A stretch of DNA of 40,633 nt from Deltaproteobacteria bacterium (GTDB taxonomy: Bacteria > Desulfobacterota > Desulfobacteria > Desulfobacterales > Desulfatibacillaceae), in the NCBI GenBank assembly GCA_016235345.1, contig JACRLG010000021.1:1-40633 (forward strand). The letters are read 5' to 3'. The notes under the pieces were generated by a model. That model was not told the DNA's origin, did no database searches, and saw only the letters and a list, made by a program, of their open reading frames with translations. The translations under genes were made by a program, and so were the position numbers. The first letter of the stretch is position 1; each line of letters opens with the position of its first letter. Positions 23,659-31,357 of this stretch are shown here, piece after piece.

Positions 23659-24561
23659 ATGCTGAAACCATCATCCTGGCAAATTATTGCGCGGCATGGG
23701 CTGCGGATAGACCGGGCCCTTCACAACTGGGTATATTTCTTCTTTTACCGCCCGTATGTGAAATCGGCGTTCATAAGCCAGCGCCTGATCGAAAAACACC
23801 TTCTGTGGTTCAAGCCCCTGGCGAAGCCCGTGCGGGCCGTGTTCAACCGCTATCATTCCAAGGTGCTTTCACGGGGGGACGTGAAAAAGATACTCACCCT
23901 TGACCGTGACGTACTGCTCGGCCCGGACAGGGACAAGCGCATAATCCCCTTCGCCTTTGCCAACAAGGTGATCTTCCGGGAGCCGACCCTGATCGCGGTG
24001 ATGGACTGCCCGTGCAAGGTCGCCCGCAAGTCCTGCAAGCCCGTGGGCTGCTGCATAGCGGTGGGCAGGGATTTCGCCCCCATCTGGCTGGAGCATTGCC
24101 GGGAGCGTTACAACGCCCACCAGGTGACCCAGGCCGAGGCGCTGGAGCTCATCGACAGGATGCGAAAGACCGGCCACGTTCAGCAGGCCTTTTTAAAGGT
24201 GGGGACCGGGGGCTTGACCGGCGTCATCTGCAACTGCTGCCCCAAGTGCTGCGTCAGCCTGGACGCCAGCCGGATAGCGAAAAAATTCGACAAAAATCTT
24301 TATATGAACGCGGAATCGGGTTATTCTGTAGAGCGTAACACGGAAAAATGCATCTCCTGCGGAAAATGCGCGGAAATCTGCCCCTTCGGGGCGGTGGGCA
24401 TGGAGGGCGGTGCGCCGGTCTACGACAAGGCCCTTTGCATGGGCTGCGAGCTGTGCGTTGACAGCTGCGCCCAGGGGGCCATAAGCCTTTACGCCGACCC
24501 GGACAAGGTGCTGCCCTTGGACCTCGATCTTGCCAGGAAAGAGCTTCTGAAACAGTCATGA
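23659..24561 (+). CDS. Cys-rich 4Fe-4S dicluster ferredoxin-domain protein
   Basis: Predicted 300-residue protein. The C-terminal part is a two-cluster ferredoxin: Cys 231, 234, 237, 241 (CISCGKCAEICP) and Cys 260, 263, 266, 270 (CMGCELCVDSCA). The middle carries two further Cys clusters, CPC near 117-119 with Cys 126, 131 and 132, and CNCCPKCC at 191-198, which could bind another metal centre. The N-terminal 60 residues contain a WVYFFFYRPYVK aromatic stretch that may associate with the membrane. The start at 23659 has GGAG 8 bases upstream; the 69 codons upstream run through the promoter. Its stop overlaps the esterase start (ATGA). Likely a redox protein, partner unknown. Confidence 0.82.
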   Translation: MLKPSSWQIIARHGLRIDRALHNWVYFFFYRPYVKSAFISQRLIEKHLLWFKPLAKPVRAVFNRYHSKVLSRGDVKKILTLDRDVLLGPDRDKRIIPFAFANKVIFREPTLIAVMDCPCKVARKSCKPVGCCIAVGRDFAPIWLEHCRERYNAHQVTQAEALELIDRMRKTGHVQQAFLKVGTGGLTGVICNCCPKCCVSLDASRIAKKFDKNLYMNAESGYSVERNTEKCISCGKCAEICPFGAVGMEGGAPVYDKALCMGCELCVDSCAQGAISLYADPDKVLPLDLDLARKELLKQS

Positions 24562-25592
24562 TCAATTCGGTCATCAAGCCCGGAGCGGCCAGGGGCGTGG
24601 CCGCAGCAAGAAGGCTCATCAGCCCCTTGGGGCCGGTGGGCGGCGTCTCCTTACGGAACAGCCTTCGTCCGTCGGTTCATGCGGGCAGCGCCACGGCAAG
24701 AAACGCCCCGGATTTTTCCGAGCCGGATTTCCTGTTCAAGCTCCTTTTCAACACACGCGGCTATGCCTTGGGCTCCCACAGGTTTTTCATGGATTCGGCG
24801 GTGGCCCTGCTTCCCACGCCAAAGGGGGCGCGGTATCGCTATTCGCGCCTCGCGGGCGTTCCGGTCATGTGGATAGGTGGCTACGAGAAAAAGGGCGGCC
24901 CGCTTCTTTTTTACCTTCACGGAGGCGGTTACGTGATGGGCTCGCCAAGAACCCACCGCAGCCTATCGGCCTACCTGTGCCGGGCGTCCAAGGCCAAGGG
25001 GCTGGTTGTGGATTACAGGCTGGCCCCCGAACATCCCTTTCCGGCGGCCCTGGAAGACGTCCTGGACGTATACCGCTTTCTGGTGAAGAACGGGATGGAT
25101 TCAAAAAACATCCTGGTGGCAGGGGATTCCGCAGGCGGAGGTCTTACGGCGGCCCTTCTGCTGGCAATCGCCCGAGAGAATCTACCCATGCCCTGCGCGG
25201 CCCATCTCATGAGCCCCTGGGCGGACCTCACCGCCAGCCGCCGCTATTACCGTTTCATGCGCCATAGGGCGAAACACGTTGTGGACTGGGGAGCCGACGC
25301 CATGGCGGCCATGTACGTGGGGGAAAGTGACCCTGCCGATCCCCTCATCAGCCCGGTCTACGGCGATTTCACCGGCGTCTGCCCCATGTTGATAACAGCG
25401 GGCCGCTCGGAGCCGCTCCGGCACGACGGAAGGATTCTTGCGGAACACGCCCGCAGCTTCGGGGTGGACGCAAGGTTTCTGCCCTACGATGGTCCGGTTC
25501 ACGTGTTCCAGGCCCTTGCCCCCCTGGTGGGTTCCGCAGAAGCCCTCATCGAGCGGGCAGGGGCTTTTTTCATCGAGCAGTTAGGGCAGTAG
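24558..25592 (+). CDS. HSL-family alpha/beta hydrolase (esterase/lipase), first copy
   Basis: Predicted 344-residue hydrolase of the hormone-sensitive-lipase family. The oxyanion-hole motif HGGGY is at residues 121-125, the nucleophile elbow GDSAGG has Ser 191, VVDYRLAPEHPFPAALED is the usual family block, and His 315 (PVHVF) is the likely catalytic His. The acid is normally Asp in a DPLRD context; here SEPLRHDG puts Glu 285 there. The first 60 residues precede the normal family start and include a possible weak hydrophobic stretch. It is coupled by a 4-base overlap to the ferredoxin protein, an unusual pairing. Substrate probably a short or medium acyl ester. Confidence 0.88.
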   Translation: MINSVIKPGAARGVAAARRLISPLGPVGGVSLRNSLRPSVHAGSATARNAPDFSEPDFLFKLLFNTRGYALGSHRFFMDSAVALLPTPKGARYRYSRLAGVPVMWIGGYEKKGGPLLFYLHGGGYVMGSPRTHRSLSAYLCRASKAKGLVVDYRLAPEHPFPAALEDVLDVYRFLVKNGMDSKNILVAGDSAGGGLTAALLLAIARENLPMPCAAHLMSPWADLTASRRYYRFMRHRAKHVVDWGADAMAAMYVGESDPADPLISPVYGDFTGVCPMLITAGRSEPLRHDGRILAEHARSFGVDARFLPYDGPVHVFQALAPLVGSAEALIERAGAFFIEQLGQ

Positions 25593-25603
25593 GCTTCAAT
25601 CAT

Positions 25604-25620
25604 AGGGCCTTCGAGGCCCT
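25604..25620. terminator. hairpin between convergent genes
   Basis: AGGGCCT (25604-25610) and AGGCCCT (25614-25620) pair over 7 bp with a 3-nt TCG loop. It is placed between the esterase stop (25592) and the methyltransferase stop (25625) on the other strand, so it could serve both. No strong U-run is present. Confidence 0.45.
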
Positions 25621-25624
25621 TCCC

Positions 25625-26413
25625 TCAGCCGTCCAGGCCCAGCATGGCGGAGATTTCCGCCGTATAGCCCCCGTTTTCGTGGATGAAAAGGGGAGGCTCC
25701 AGAAGAAGTTCCGGGCCTGAACCCTTTCTGGCCTCCACCAGTATAAGGCTTGCGGGCTCGTCCTTTTTGGGATGGACCATGCGAAGGCGCTTGGGCTCCA
25801 GCCCGTTTGCGCAAAGCGTGCTTACGCAGTGGGCCAGGCGGGACGCCGGGTAAACGCAGAAAAAGCTCCCCCTGGGAGAGAGAAGCCGGGAGGCGGCCTC
25901 CGCAGCCTGGGCAAGGCTTCCGGCGATTTCGTGGCGGGCGATGGCCTTGGGGGAGAGAGGGTTGGGCCTGCCTGACCCGGACTTGCGAAACGGGGGATTT
26001 GAGACAACCGCGTCGATTTTTCCGGGAAGGCCGGGGCAGGGGAGAGTCGTAAAGTCCCGCTGAATGACCTTCACCCTGTCCGAAAAGCCATTGCGCATGG
26101 CGTTTTGCGCGGCGGCTTCGGCAAGCTCCCTCTGCAGCTCCAGGCCGTAAACGCACACATCCGGAAACCTGTGGGCCAGTATGAGCCCGATGACTCCGCT
26201 TCCGCAGCCCAGGTCAACAATGGTGTCGCTTTTTTTGGCCCTCACGAAAAAGGCCAGCAAAACCGCGTCCAATGAAAACCGGTAGCCGTTCTTCGGTTGC
26301 AACACGGTGATTTTACCGGATAAAATAGCGTCTTCGGTGTACCGCCCGCCGTCTCCGTCCGAAGAGGCATCAATCCCGGCCTCAGGTTCTGCGGTTTCCT
26401 TCAAAGGGTTCAC
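25625..26413 (-). CDS. TrmN6-like N6-adenine methyltransferase
   Basis: Predicted 262-residue SAM-dependent methyltransferase. The N-terminal block AILSGKITVLQPKNGYRFSLDAVLLAFF (residues about 29-56) is typical of tRNA1(Val) m6A37 methyltransferases (YfiC/TrmN6). Motif I is VDLGCGSGVIGLILA (66-80), and the catalytic NPPF is at 139-142 in VSNPPFRKSGSGRPNP. The first 22 residues are an extra acidic tail. The GTG start at 26413 overlaps the TGA of the DUF721 gene by 4 bases (GTGA), so both are one operon. It probably methylates the base next to the anticodon of a tRNA; the precise tRNA is not deducible. Confidence 0.88.
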   Translation of the reverse strand: MNPLKETAEPEAGIDASSDGDGGRYTEDAILSGKITVLQPKNGYRFSLDAVLLAFFVRAKKSDTIVDLGCGSGVIGLILAHRFPDVCVYGLELQRELAEAAAQNAMRNGFSDRVKVIQRDFTTLPCPGLPGKIDAVVSNPPFRKSGSGRPNPLSPKAIARHEIAGSLAQAAEAASRLLSPRGSFFCVYPASRLAHCVSTLCANGLEPKRLRMVHPKKDEPASLILVEARKGSGPELLLEPPLFIHENGGYTAEISAMLGLDG

Positions 26414-26715
26414 CTTCCCACCTTGAACCTGATTTCAGAAACGATGTCGCCGCCCAAAAATGCGTTGATGCGGGCCTTCAGGTCGTCCCGCAGATAGATC
26501 AGTTCCTGGCACAGGGCCGCGTTTTCCACGCTGGCCACCAGGACCCCGTTCTTGAACGCTGCAGGAGTCGCCGGTATGGGCGCGGCCTCGCAGGCCTTTT
26601 CCCAGGCGCGCCAGACTGCGCCCAAGTCCGTTTTTCCGGCCTTTCCCATGATTCGGTCCAGAACCAGCGAAAAGGCCTCCGGCTCGACCCTGATCTTTGA
26701 GTTTCTCCGTCCCAT
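26410..26715 (-). CDS. DUF721 (DciA-like) protein
   Basis: Predicted 101-residue protein. The pattern EAFSLVLDRIMGKAG, LGAVWRAWEKACEAAPIPATPAAFKNGVLVASVENAALCQELIYLR is that of the DUF721 domain, whose family includes the replicative-helicase operator DciA (family landmark: W..VG-like start, hydrophobic strand, LxxELxxL). An in-frame ATG at 26781 would add 22 residues, but a good promoter (26722-26750) lies inside that extension, so 26715 is favoured. The predicted transcription start then falls on the ATG, making a leaderless mRNA. It is followed by the TrmN6-like gene with a GTGA overlap. A replication role is inferred from the family only. Confidence 0.7.
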   Translation of the reverse strand: MGRRNSKIRVEPEAFSLVLDRIMGKAGKTDLGAVWRAWEKACEAAPIPATPAAFKNGVLVASVENAALCQELIYLRDDLKARINAFLGGDIVSEIRFKVGR

Positions 26716-26721
26716 GAAGGG

Positions 26722-26750
26722 ATTATTCCCGGCCAGGACCTTTAAGTCAA
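26722..26750 (-). promoter_or_regulatory. promoter of the DUF721-TrmN6 operon, leaderless candidate
   Basis: On the minus strand TTGACT (26750-26745), a 17-bp spacer and AATAAT (26727-26722) make a strong sigma70-like promoter. Seven bases downstream of the -10 box is the ATG at 26715, so transcription would begin at or next to the start codon. No Shine-Dalgarno sequence precedes that ATG. Confidence 0.6.
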
Positions 26751-26848
26751 GAGTGCAGACCGTACCCGTGAAAAACCTCATTGGACTTGCCCAGGGGGTG
26801 GAAATTATGGCATAGTGACGGAAAAATCATGGAAAGGCGGAGAACGGA

Positions 26849-27832
26849 TTGAAAATGAACGCGAAACGATTCGCCGTGGCTGCCGGTCTTGCAGCCTTCC
26901 TGTTGCTTTCCGGGCTTTCCCCGGCCCTGGCCTGGGCTCCGGGGGAACAGATAGGCCCCGACCTGGACTGGCTCCATGCCCCGTCCGACAGGGCCATGCC
27001 CAAGGATGCAACGGAGCCGAAACAGGGCGAGGTCTGGGTCGAACCTGTAACCGGCATGGAAATGCTTTATGTTCCTTCCGGCTGCTTCATGATGGGCAGC
27101 CCGCCGGAACTGAGGGAGCCTGAGGACGACGACGACGAGGGGCCGGTCACCAGGGTGTGCCTAACCGGTTTCTACATGGGCAGGTACGAGGTGACCAACG
27201 CCCAGTACAGAAAGTTTCGCAAGGAGCACAACAGCGGCGAGTACAAGGTTCCGGGAAACGTTCCCAAGGCCTTTACCTTGAACGACGACGACCAGCCCGT
27301 GGTGAACGTGAGTTGGAACGACGCCATGACCTTTTGCAGGTGGCTTTCCGACCAGTCCGGCAACAAGTGGATATTCAGCCTCCCCACCGAGGCGGAACAC
27401 GAATACGCCTGCCGGGCCGGTACAACCACCATCCGCTTCTGGGGGGACGCGCCAGAAGACGCTTGCAAATACGCCAATGTGGCCGACGCTTCCGCCAAGG
27501 AAAAATTTTCCAAGTGGAAGAAGATGTTTCCCTGCGACGACAAGTACGTGGTGACCGCGCCGGTGGGGAAATTCGCCCCCAATCCCTGGGGCTTTTACGA
27601 TATTCTGGGCAACGTCTGGGAATGGTGCATAGATTGGAAGGGCCATTACCCCAAGGATTTGAAGGCTCCCCTGGTGAATCCCACGGGGCCCGCCCAGTCA
27701 AAGGAGGGCCGCCAGGTCAGGGGCGGAAGCTGGGACAACCCGCCAGCCGGGGTCCGTTGCGCGAACCGGAGCTACGGAACGGCCAATTTCAGAAGGTACA
27801 ACGATGGGTTTAGGGTGGTTCGCATCAACTGA
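26849..27832 (+). CDS. exported SUMF1/FGE-like (formylglycine-generating-enzyme-fold) protein
   Basis: Predicted 327-residue protein with a Sec signal peptide (RFAVAAGLAAFLLLSGLSPALA, about residues 6-28, shown split by its landmark LAAFLLLSGLSPALA). The mature part has the SUMF1/EgtB/PvdO fold signature: LYVPSGCFMMGS, GFYMGRYEVTNAQYRKF, VNVSWNDAMTFCRWLS, FSLPTEAEHEYACRAG, DILGNVWEWC and QVRGGSWDNPPAGVRCANR. True formylglycine-generating enzymes use a Cys pair near RGGSW; here the first position reads SWDN without Cys, so sulfatase maturation is unlikely. The TTG at 26849 has GGAG 6 bases upstream; the ATG at 26855 is the alternative. It may be a periplasmic C-type-lectin-like or structural protein. 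Confidence 0.85.
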   Translation: MKMNAKRFAVAAGLAAFLLLSGLSPALAWAPGEQIGPDLDWLHAPSDRAMPKDATEPKQGEVWVEPVTGMEMLYVPSGCFMMGSPPELREPEDDDDEGPVTRVCLTGFYMGRYEVTNAQYRKFRKEHNSGEYKVPGNVPKAFTLNDDDQPVVNVSWNDAMTFCRWLSDQSGNKWIFSLPTEAEHEYACRAGTTTIRFWGDAPEDACKYANVADASAKEKFSKWKKMFPCDDKYVVTAPVGKFAPNPWGFYDILGNVWEWCIDWKGHYPKDLKAPLVNPTGPAQSKEGRQVRGGSWDNPPAGVRCANRSYGTANFRRYNDGFRVVRIN

Positions 27833-27857
27833 CTGCACCCGGAAGCTGTTTCCGGCC

Positions 27858-28706
27858 TTAAAAAACCATTCCGGCGTAGCCCACGAAGCTCGATCCCCCG
27901 CCCTTTTCAAGGCTTGTGGTGTAGGCGATTTTCTGGGCCGTTACCGCCCCCAGGCTCTTTGACGCCGCAATGGCAGCAGCAGCCGCGCCCCCGCAACATG
28001 CGTTATGGTTGGAAAGCGACTCGCTTATCACTCCCTCCGCATCCAGTTCCATCATTTTATTCATAACCGCAAAGTCGTTCTGCTCCTTCACCCATTTTAC
28101 GGCCCCCGGCCCCTGGCCCCTGGGCGAAAACCCGTAGTTGGGGCCGTAGTGGGTGAGGTCCGTGGAGCCTATTACCGAAAGGCGGTATCCGAGGTGAGAG
28201 GCCACGTCAACCACCGCGCGGGCAACTGCCAGGGAGCGGATCGTGGGCGGCGCGCCGATTCCCAGCACCTTCACGTCCCCGAAAAAATACCTCACAAGGG
28301 GAAGCTGAAGCTCTATGGTGTTGTCCGGGCTGTGGCTTTCAGGGCTTTCCACCAGAAAATCGAAGCCCTTCACCAATAGCGCCGCAGCGTCTTCGGCCAC
28401 GGAAAGGTTTCCCAGCGGGGTTTCGTATTCGCCCTTATCCATTATTATGTTGGGATGCGAAGGCCCCAGGTGCATTCCGAAAACACAGATTAGATCTGGC
28501 TTTCTAAGGGCCGCCATCACGGCCATCACCTTTGCCGCCACCTCGCCCGAATAATACCAGCCCGCGTGGGGGACTATTCCTCCCACCCCCAAAATCCCAT
28601 GAGCGGGCTTAGGGAGGCCATTTTCGAGAAAGCCCTCTATGGCCGCCCTGCATTCCCCCGGGGTTCCCGGATACCAGGAACCGGCAAAATCCGCCCTTCG
28701 TATCAT
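27858..28706 (-). CDS. amrB: AmmeMemoRadiSam system protein B (MEMO1 family)
   Basis: Predicted 282-residue protein of the MEMO1/AmrB family, related to class III non-haem-iron dioxygenases. Landmarks are MIRRADFAGSWYPGTPGECR, VPHAGWYYSG (metal-ligand His region), GMHLGPSHPN, HSPDNTIELQLPLVRYFF, STDLTHYGPNYGF and SNHNACCGGAAAAAI. The start at 28706 is preferred because GGGAGGG lies about 5 bases upstream and the family-typical N terminus begins there. In many genomes it is found with an AMMECR1 protein (AmrA) and a radical-SAM protein (AmrS); neither is in this window. It converges with the SUMF1-like gene. Biochemical role unsettled in the family. Confidence 0.92.
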   Translation of the reverse strand: MIRRADFAGSWYPGTPGECRAAIEGFLENGLPKPAHGILGVGGIVPHAGWYYSGEVAAKVMAVMAALRKPDLICVFGMHLGPSHPNIIMDKGEYETPLGNLSVAEDAAALLVKGFDFLVESPESHSPDNTIELQLPLVRYFFGDVKVLGIGAPPTIRSLAVARAVVDVASHLGYRLSVIGSTDLTHYGPNYGFSPRGQGPGAVKWVKEQNDFAVMNKMMELDAEGVISESLSNHNACCGGAAAAAIAASKSLGAVTAQKIAYTTSLEKGGGSSFVGYAGMVF

Positions 28707-28915
28707 GCGCCCTCCCAAGGTGTCGGTCCCGGATCAAAAAAGCGTTACCTATCCGGCGTTTATGGCCGTGATTTCATTCCATGAAAGTACCTCATTGTAT
28801 ACGCCGTTTGAGGCCTTGCTTGCAAGGGCGAAATCCGGTTTGCGGGCGCACGCCCGGCGCATAAAAAAAGTCGGATTTTTTCGGAATCGTTTTAACAAGG
28901 AGGAATCGGGAAATA

Positions 28916-28996
28916 TTGTATTCGGACGGGCCGGATGTTATTATTGAAAAATATGTCTGCCCCTTCCACGACCCGCACATGGACCGGCCATCATGA
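28916..28996 (+). CDS. possible leader ORF coupled to the kinase gene
   Basis: AAGGAGG at 28897-28903 is the best Shine-Dalgarno site of this intergenic region, yet it is 90 bases from the kinase ATG. A TTG at 28916 opens a 26-codon frame whose TGA (28994-28996) overlaps the kinase ATG (28993) as ATGA. The spacing from the site to the TTG is long (12 nt), and the peptide resembles nothing known. The kinase itself lacks a Shine-Dalgarno site, which is what makes coupling plausible. The remaining 28707-28896 has no gene. Confidence 0.25.
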   Translation: MYSDGPDVIIEKYVCPFHDPHMDRPS

Positions 28997-31221
28997 ATTC
29001 CAAAGACGCCTACCACGGCATGAAACTCGCGCTTGCCAGAAACGTTGCCATCGGCGCGAACCCCACTGCGGCCAAATTCAGCCAGACCTTTCTGGAGGAG
29101 TTCGGGGAGCCGCCCACGGACGAAATGATAGGGGAATTCCAAAAAATCAGGAAGGAGATGGAAAGAAACGAGGTGACCTCGCCGAATTTTGCGGTTCCGC
29201 CCAAAAGCGACCCTGCGCCCGCGGCTTCTTCCATCGATCCGGTGGAAAAGGGAGCTTTGCGCGTTGTTTTAAAAGCCGCCTTTCAGGCAGCCGTGGCCGT
29301 GACCGACCCATCCGGGCTCATCACGGCCTTTTCATCCGGCGCGTCCCGCATGTTCGGCCTTCCGTCGGACGCGGTTTTGGGCCAGGGAATCGAAAAACTG
29401 TTCCTGGCCGCCGAACTGGATGTCTATGCAAAGGTCCTTTCATCCGAAATGGAACGCGAGGTCACGGGTTTTGAGGCCATCACGGCCAGGGCGCGCGACG
29501 GACGCCCCTTCGAGCGCGACTGGACCCTTGTGCGCAAGGATGGAAAAAGGCTGGCCGCCCGCGTCGCGGTGGCCTCCTTGCGAGACGTTTCGGGCGTGGC
29601 CAGGGGTTTCGTGTTTTCCGTCACCGATATCACCGCGCTCAAACTGGCCCAAGAGGACCTTGCCCGCGCCCGCAGAAACGAGGAGGACGCCCAGGCCCGC
29701 CAGGCCGAGCTTCTGGAGAGGCTTTCCACCGCGGTTCGCACGCCCTTGAACTCGGTTCTGGGTTTCGCCGACATACTCGCCGAAAACAGGCAGGACCCCA
29801 CCCAGGCGGATCAGGCCCGGAGCATCGGGAAAAACGCCCGGGAGCTTCTGGCGGTGATCGACGGGCTTTTGAACGCAAGCAGGATGGAGGCGGGGGAGCT
29901 TGACCTTATTCAGACTGAGTTCGACCCGGAAGGCATCATCCTTGCCGTGGCTGAGTCCTTCGGCGTGAAGGCGACGGCAAAGGGACTTTCCCTTTCCTTT
30001 CAGGTTGATCCGGGAATTCCAGAGGTGGTGAGCGGAGACCCGGACCGGTTCCGGCAGGTGGTTTCAAATCTTGTGGGAAACGCCGTGCGCTTCACCGAAA
30101 GCGGTGAAATCAGGGTTTTGGCGGAATCCCAGGCGGCTGAGGCCGAAAGGATCAAGATAAAAATTTCGGTGGCAGACACGGGTATCGGCATTCCAAAGGA
30201 GAGGCTTGGCGGCGTTTTCCAGCCTTCGGCCAAGCCCCGCCTTCAAAGGTCCGCCGATGAGGCCGGCGACATTTCCCTGGCCTATTGCCGCCACATCGCC
30301 CTTCTCATGGGCGGCGACCTCACGGTGAGCAGCCGGGAAGGGTCGGGCTCGACCTTCTCCTTCACGGCCTGGCTTGGCCGGGTTCCCGATGCCGAGAAAA
30401 TGGCCCAGCCTCCCAAGCTCCTCACCGGCAAGAAAATTCTTGTTGTGGACGACTCCGAGCGCAACGTGGAAAGCCTCACCAAAATTTTATCCGCAGCCCG
30501 CATGAGGGTCGTTCCCATCATGAACGGCCTGGAGGTGGTCCCCACCCTTCAAAGGGCCAGGGAAGCGGGAAACCCCCTGGACCTGGTACTCTGCGACCTC
30601 GCCATGCCCGGAATGGACGGCTACGAGGTGGGCAGCCAGATAAGGCTTCTCGGCGGGGACTTCGCCCGCCTGCCCCTGGTGGCCATCGCCCCTTTAACCG
30701 GGCTCGACGCCCAAAAAAGCGCCAAGGCCGGTTTCGACGAGGTGATGACTTCCCCCATCCGCAAGGCGGCCCTGTACGAGGTCCTGGCGCGCCTGCTCAC
30801 GCGCGGGTCGGTGGTGAGCACGTCCGCAGGCAGGCCGGTCAACTCGCTCAGAATCCTTCTGGCCGAGGACAACCCGGACAACCACAAGCTGGCCAAGTTC
30901 ATTTTAACCAAGGCGGGCCACGAGGTGGACGGGGCCATGGACGGGGAGCAGGCCGTAAAGATGGTGCTGGAATCGCATGAGGGCTACGATCTGATTCTGA
31001 TGGACGTGGAAATGCCCAAAATGGACGGATTTGCCGCAGTGAAGATGATCCGCAAGGACGGATTCACGGACGTTCCCATAATAGCGCTGACGGCCCACGC
31101 CATGCCCGAAGACCGGGAACGCTGCCTTGCCGCAGGAATGAACGATTACATCTCAAAGCCCCTTAAAAAGGAAAATCTTATCCGCATGGTGGAGAAGTAC
31201 GGAAAAACGCTGCATTCATGA
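28993..31221 (+). CDS. hybrid histidine-kinase-like protein with degenerate H-box and two receivers
   Basis: Predicted 742-residue cytosolic sensor. Order: N-terminal 90 residues of unknown type, PAS domain (about 95-215), HisKA-like helices (235-300), HATPase (310-462), receiver 1 (480-602), receiver 2 (618-738). In HisKA the canonical SHE(I/L)RTPLN reads STAVRTPLN, so the phospho-acceptor His is Thr 246 and the next Glu is Ala 247. The ATPase N box (NLVGNAVRF) and VADTGIGIP and GSGSTFSF motifs are intact. Receiver 1 keeps Asp 535, but its KP motif is Ser-Pro (587-588). Receiver 2 looks complete (Asp 671, ALTAH, Lys 722). It cannot autophosphorylate in the usual way; it may sense ATP, act as a phosphatase, or take phosphate from another kinase. 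No membrane segment is seen. Confidence 0.9.
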   Translation: MNSKDAYHGMKLALARNVAIGANPTAAKFSQTFLEEFGEPPTDEMIGEFQKIRKEMERNEVTSPNFAVPPKSDPAPAASSIDPVEKGALRVVLKAAFQAAVAVTDPSGLITAFSSGASRMFGLPSDAVLGQGIEKLFLAAELDVYAKVLSSEMEREVTGFEAITARARDGRPFERDWTLVRKDGKRLAARVAVASLRDVSGVARGFVFSVTDITALKLAQEDLARARRNEEDAQARQAELLERLSTAVRTPLNSVLGFADILAENRQDPTQADQARSIGKNARELLAVIDGLLNASRMEAGELDLIQTEFDPEGIILAVAESFGVKATAKGLSLSFQVDPGIPEVVSGDPDRFRQVVSNLVGNAVRFTESGEIRVLAESQAAEAERIKIKISVADTGIGIPKERLGGVFQPSAKPRLQRSADEAGDISLAYCRHIALLMGGDLTVSSREGSGSTFSFTAWLGRVPDAEKMAQPPKLLTGKKILVVDDSERNVESLTKILSAARMRVVPIMNGLEVVPTLQRAREAGNPLDLVLCDLAMPGMDGYEVGSQIRLLGGDFARLPLVAIAPLTGLDAQKSAKAGFDEVMTSPIRKAALYEVLARLLTRGSVVSTSAGRPVNSLRILLAEDNPDNHKLAKFILTKAGHEVDGAMDGEQAVKMVLESHEGYDLILMDVEMPKMDGFAAVKMIRKDGFTDVPIIALTAHAMPEDRERCLAAGMNDYISKPLKKENLIRMVEKYGKTLHS

Positions 31222-31240
31222 TGTTGTCAAACCTGCTTAT

Positions 31241-31274
31241 GCAAAAGGCCCGGAAAGATTTCCGGGCCTTTTGC
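31241..31274. terminator. bidirectional intrinsic terminator
   Basis: GCAAAAGGCCCGGAAA (31241-31256) and TTTCCGGGCCTTTTGC (31259-31274) are fully complementary, giving a stem of about 15 bp with a minimal loop. The stem ends in CCTTTTGC on both strands, so it can release transcripts from the kinase (stop at 31221) and from the hydrolase (stop at 31358 on the other strand). Confidence 0.85.
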
Positions 31275-31357
31275 TTATTCCGCTCATAAATTCAGGGGAA
31301 GGCTTCCAGCGGGCAGATTCGTTTTAAATGGAAACCGCTCGCGCCCCTCCTCCTTGG

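Noticed and set aside
27839-27855. CCGGAA/TTCCGG hairpin between the SUMF1-like and AmrB genes
   Set aside because: Only 6 bp, and the T-run on the minus strand is the end of the amrB coding sequence and lies before the stem, so it cannot work as an intrinsic terminator there.
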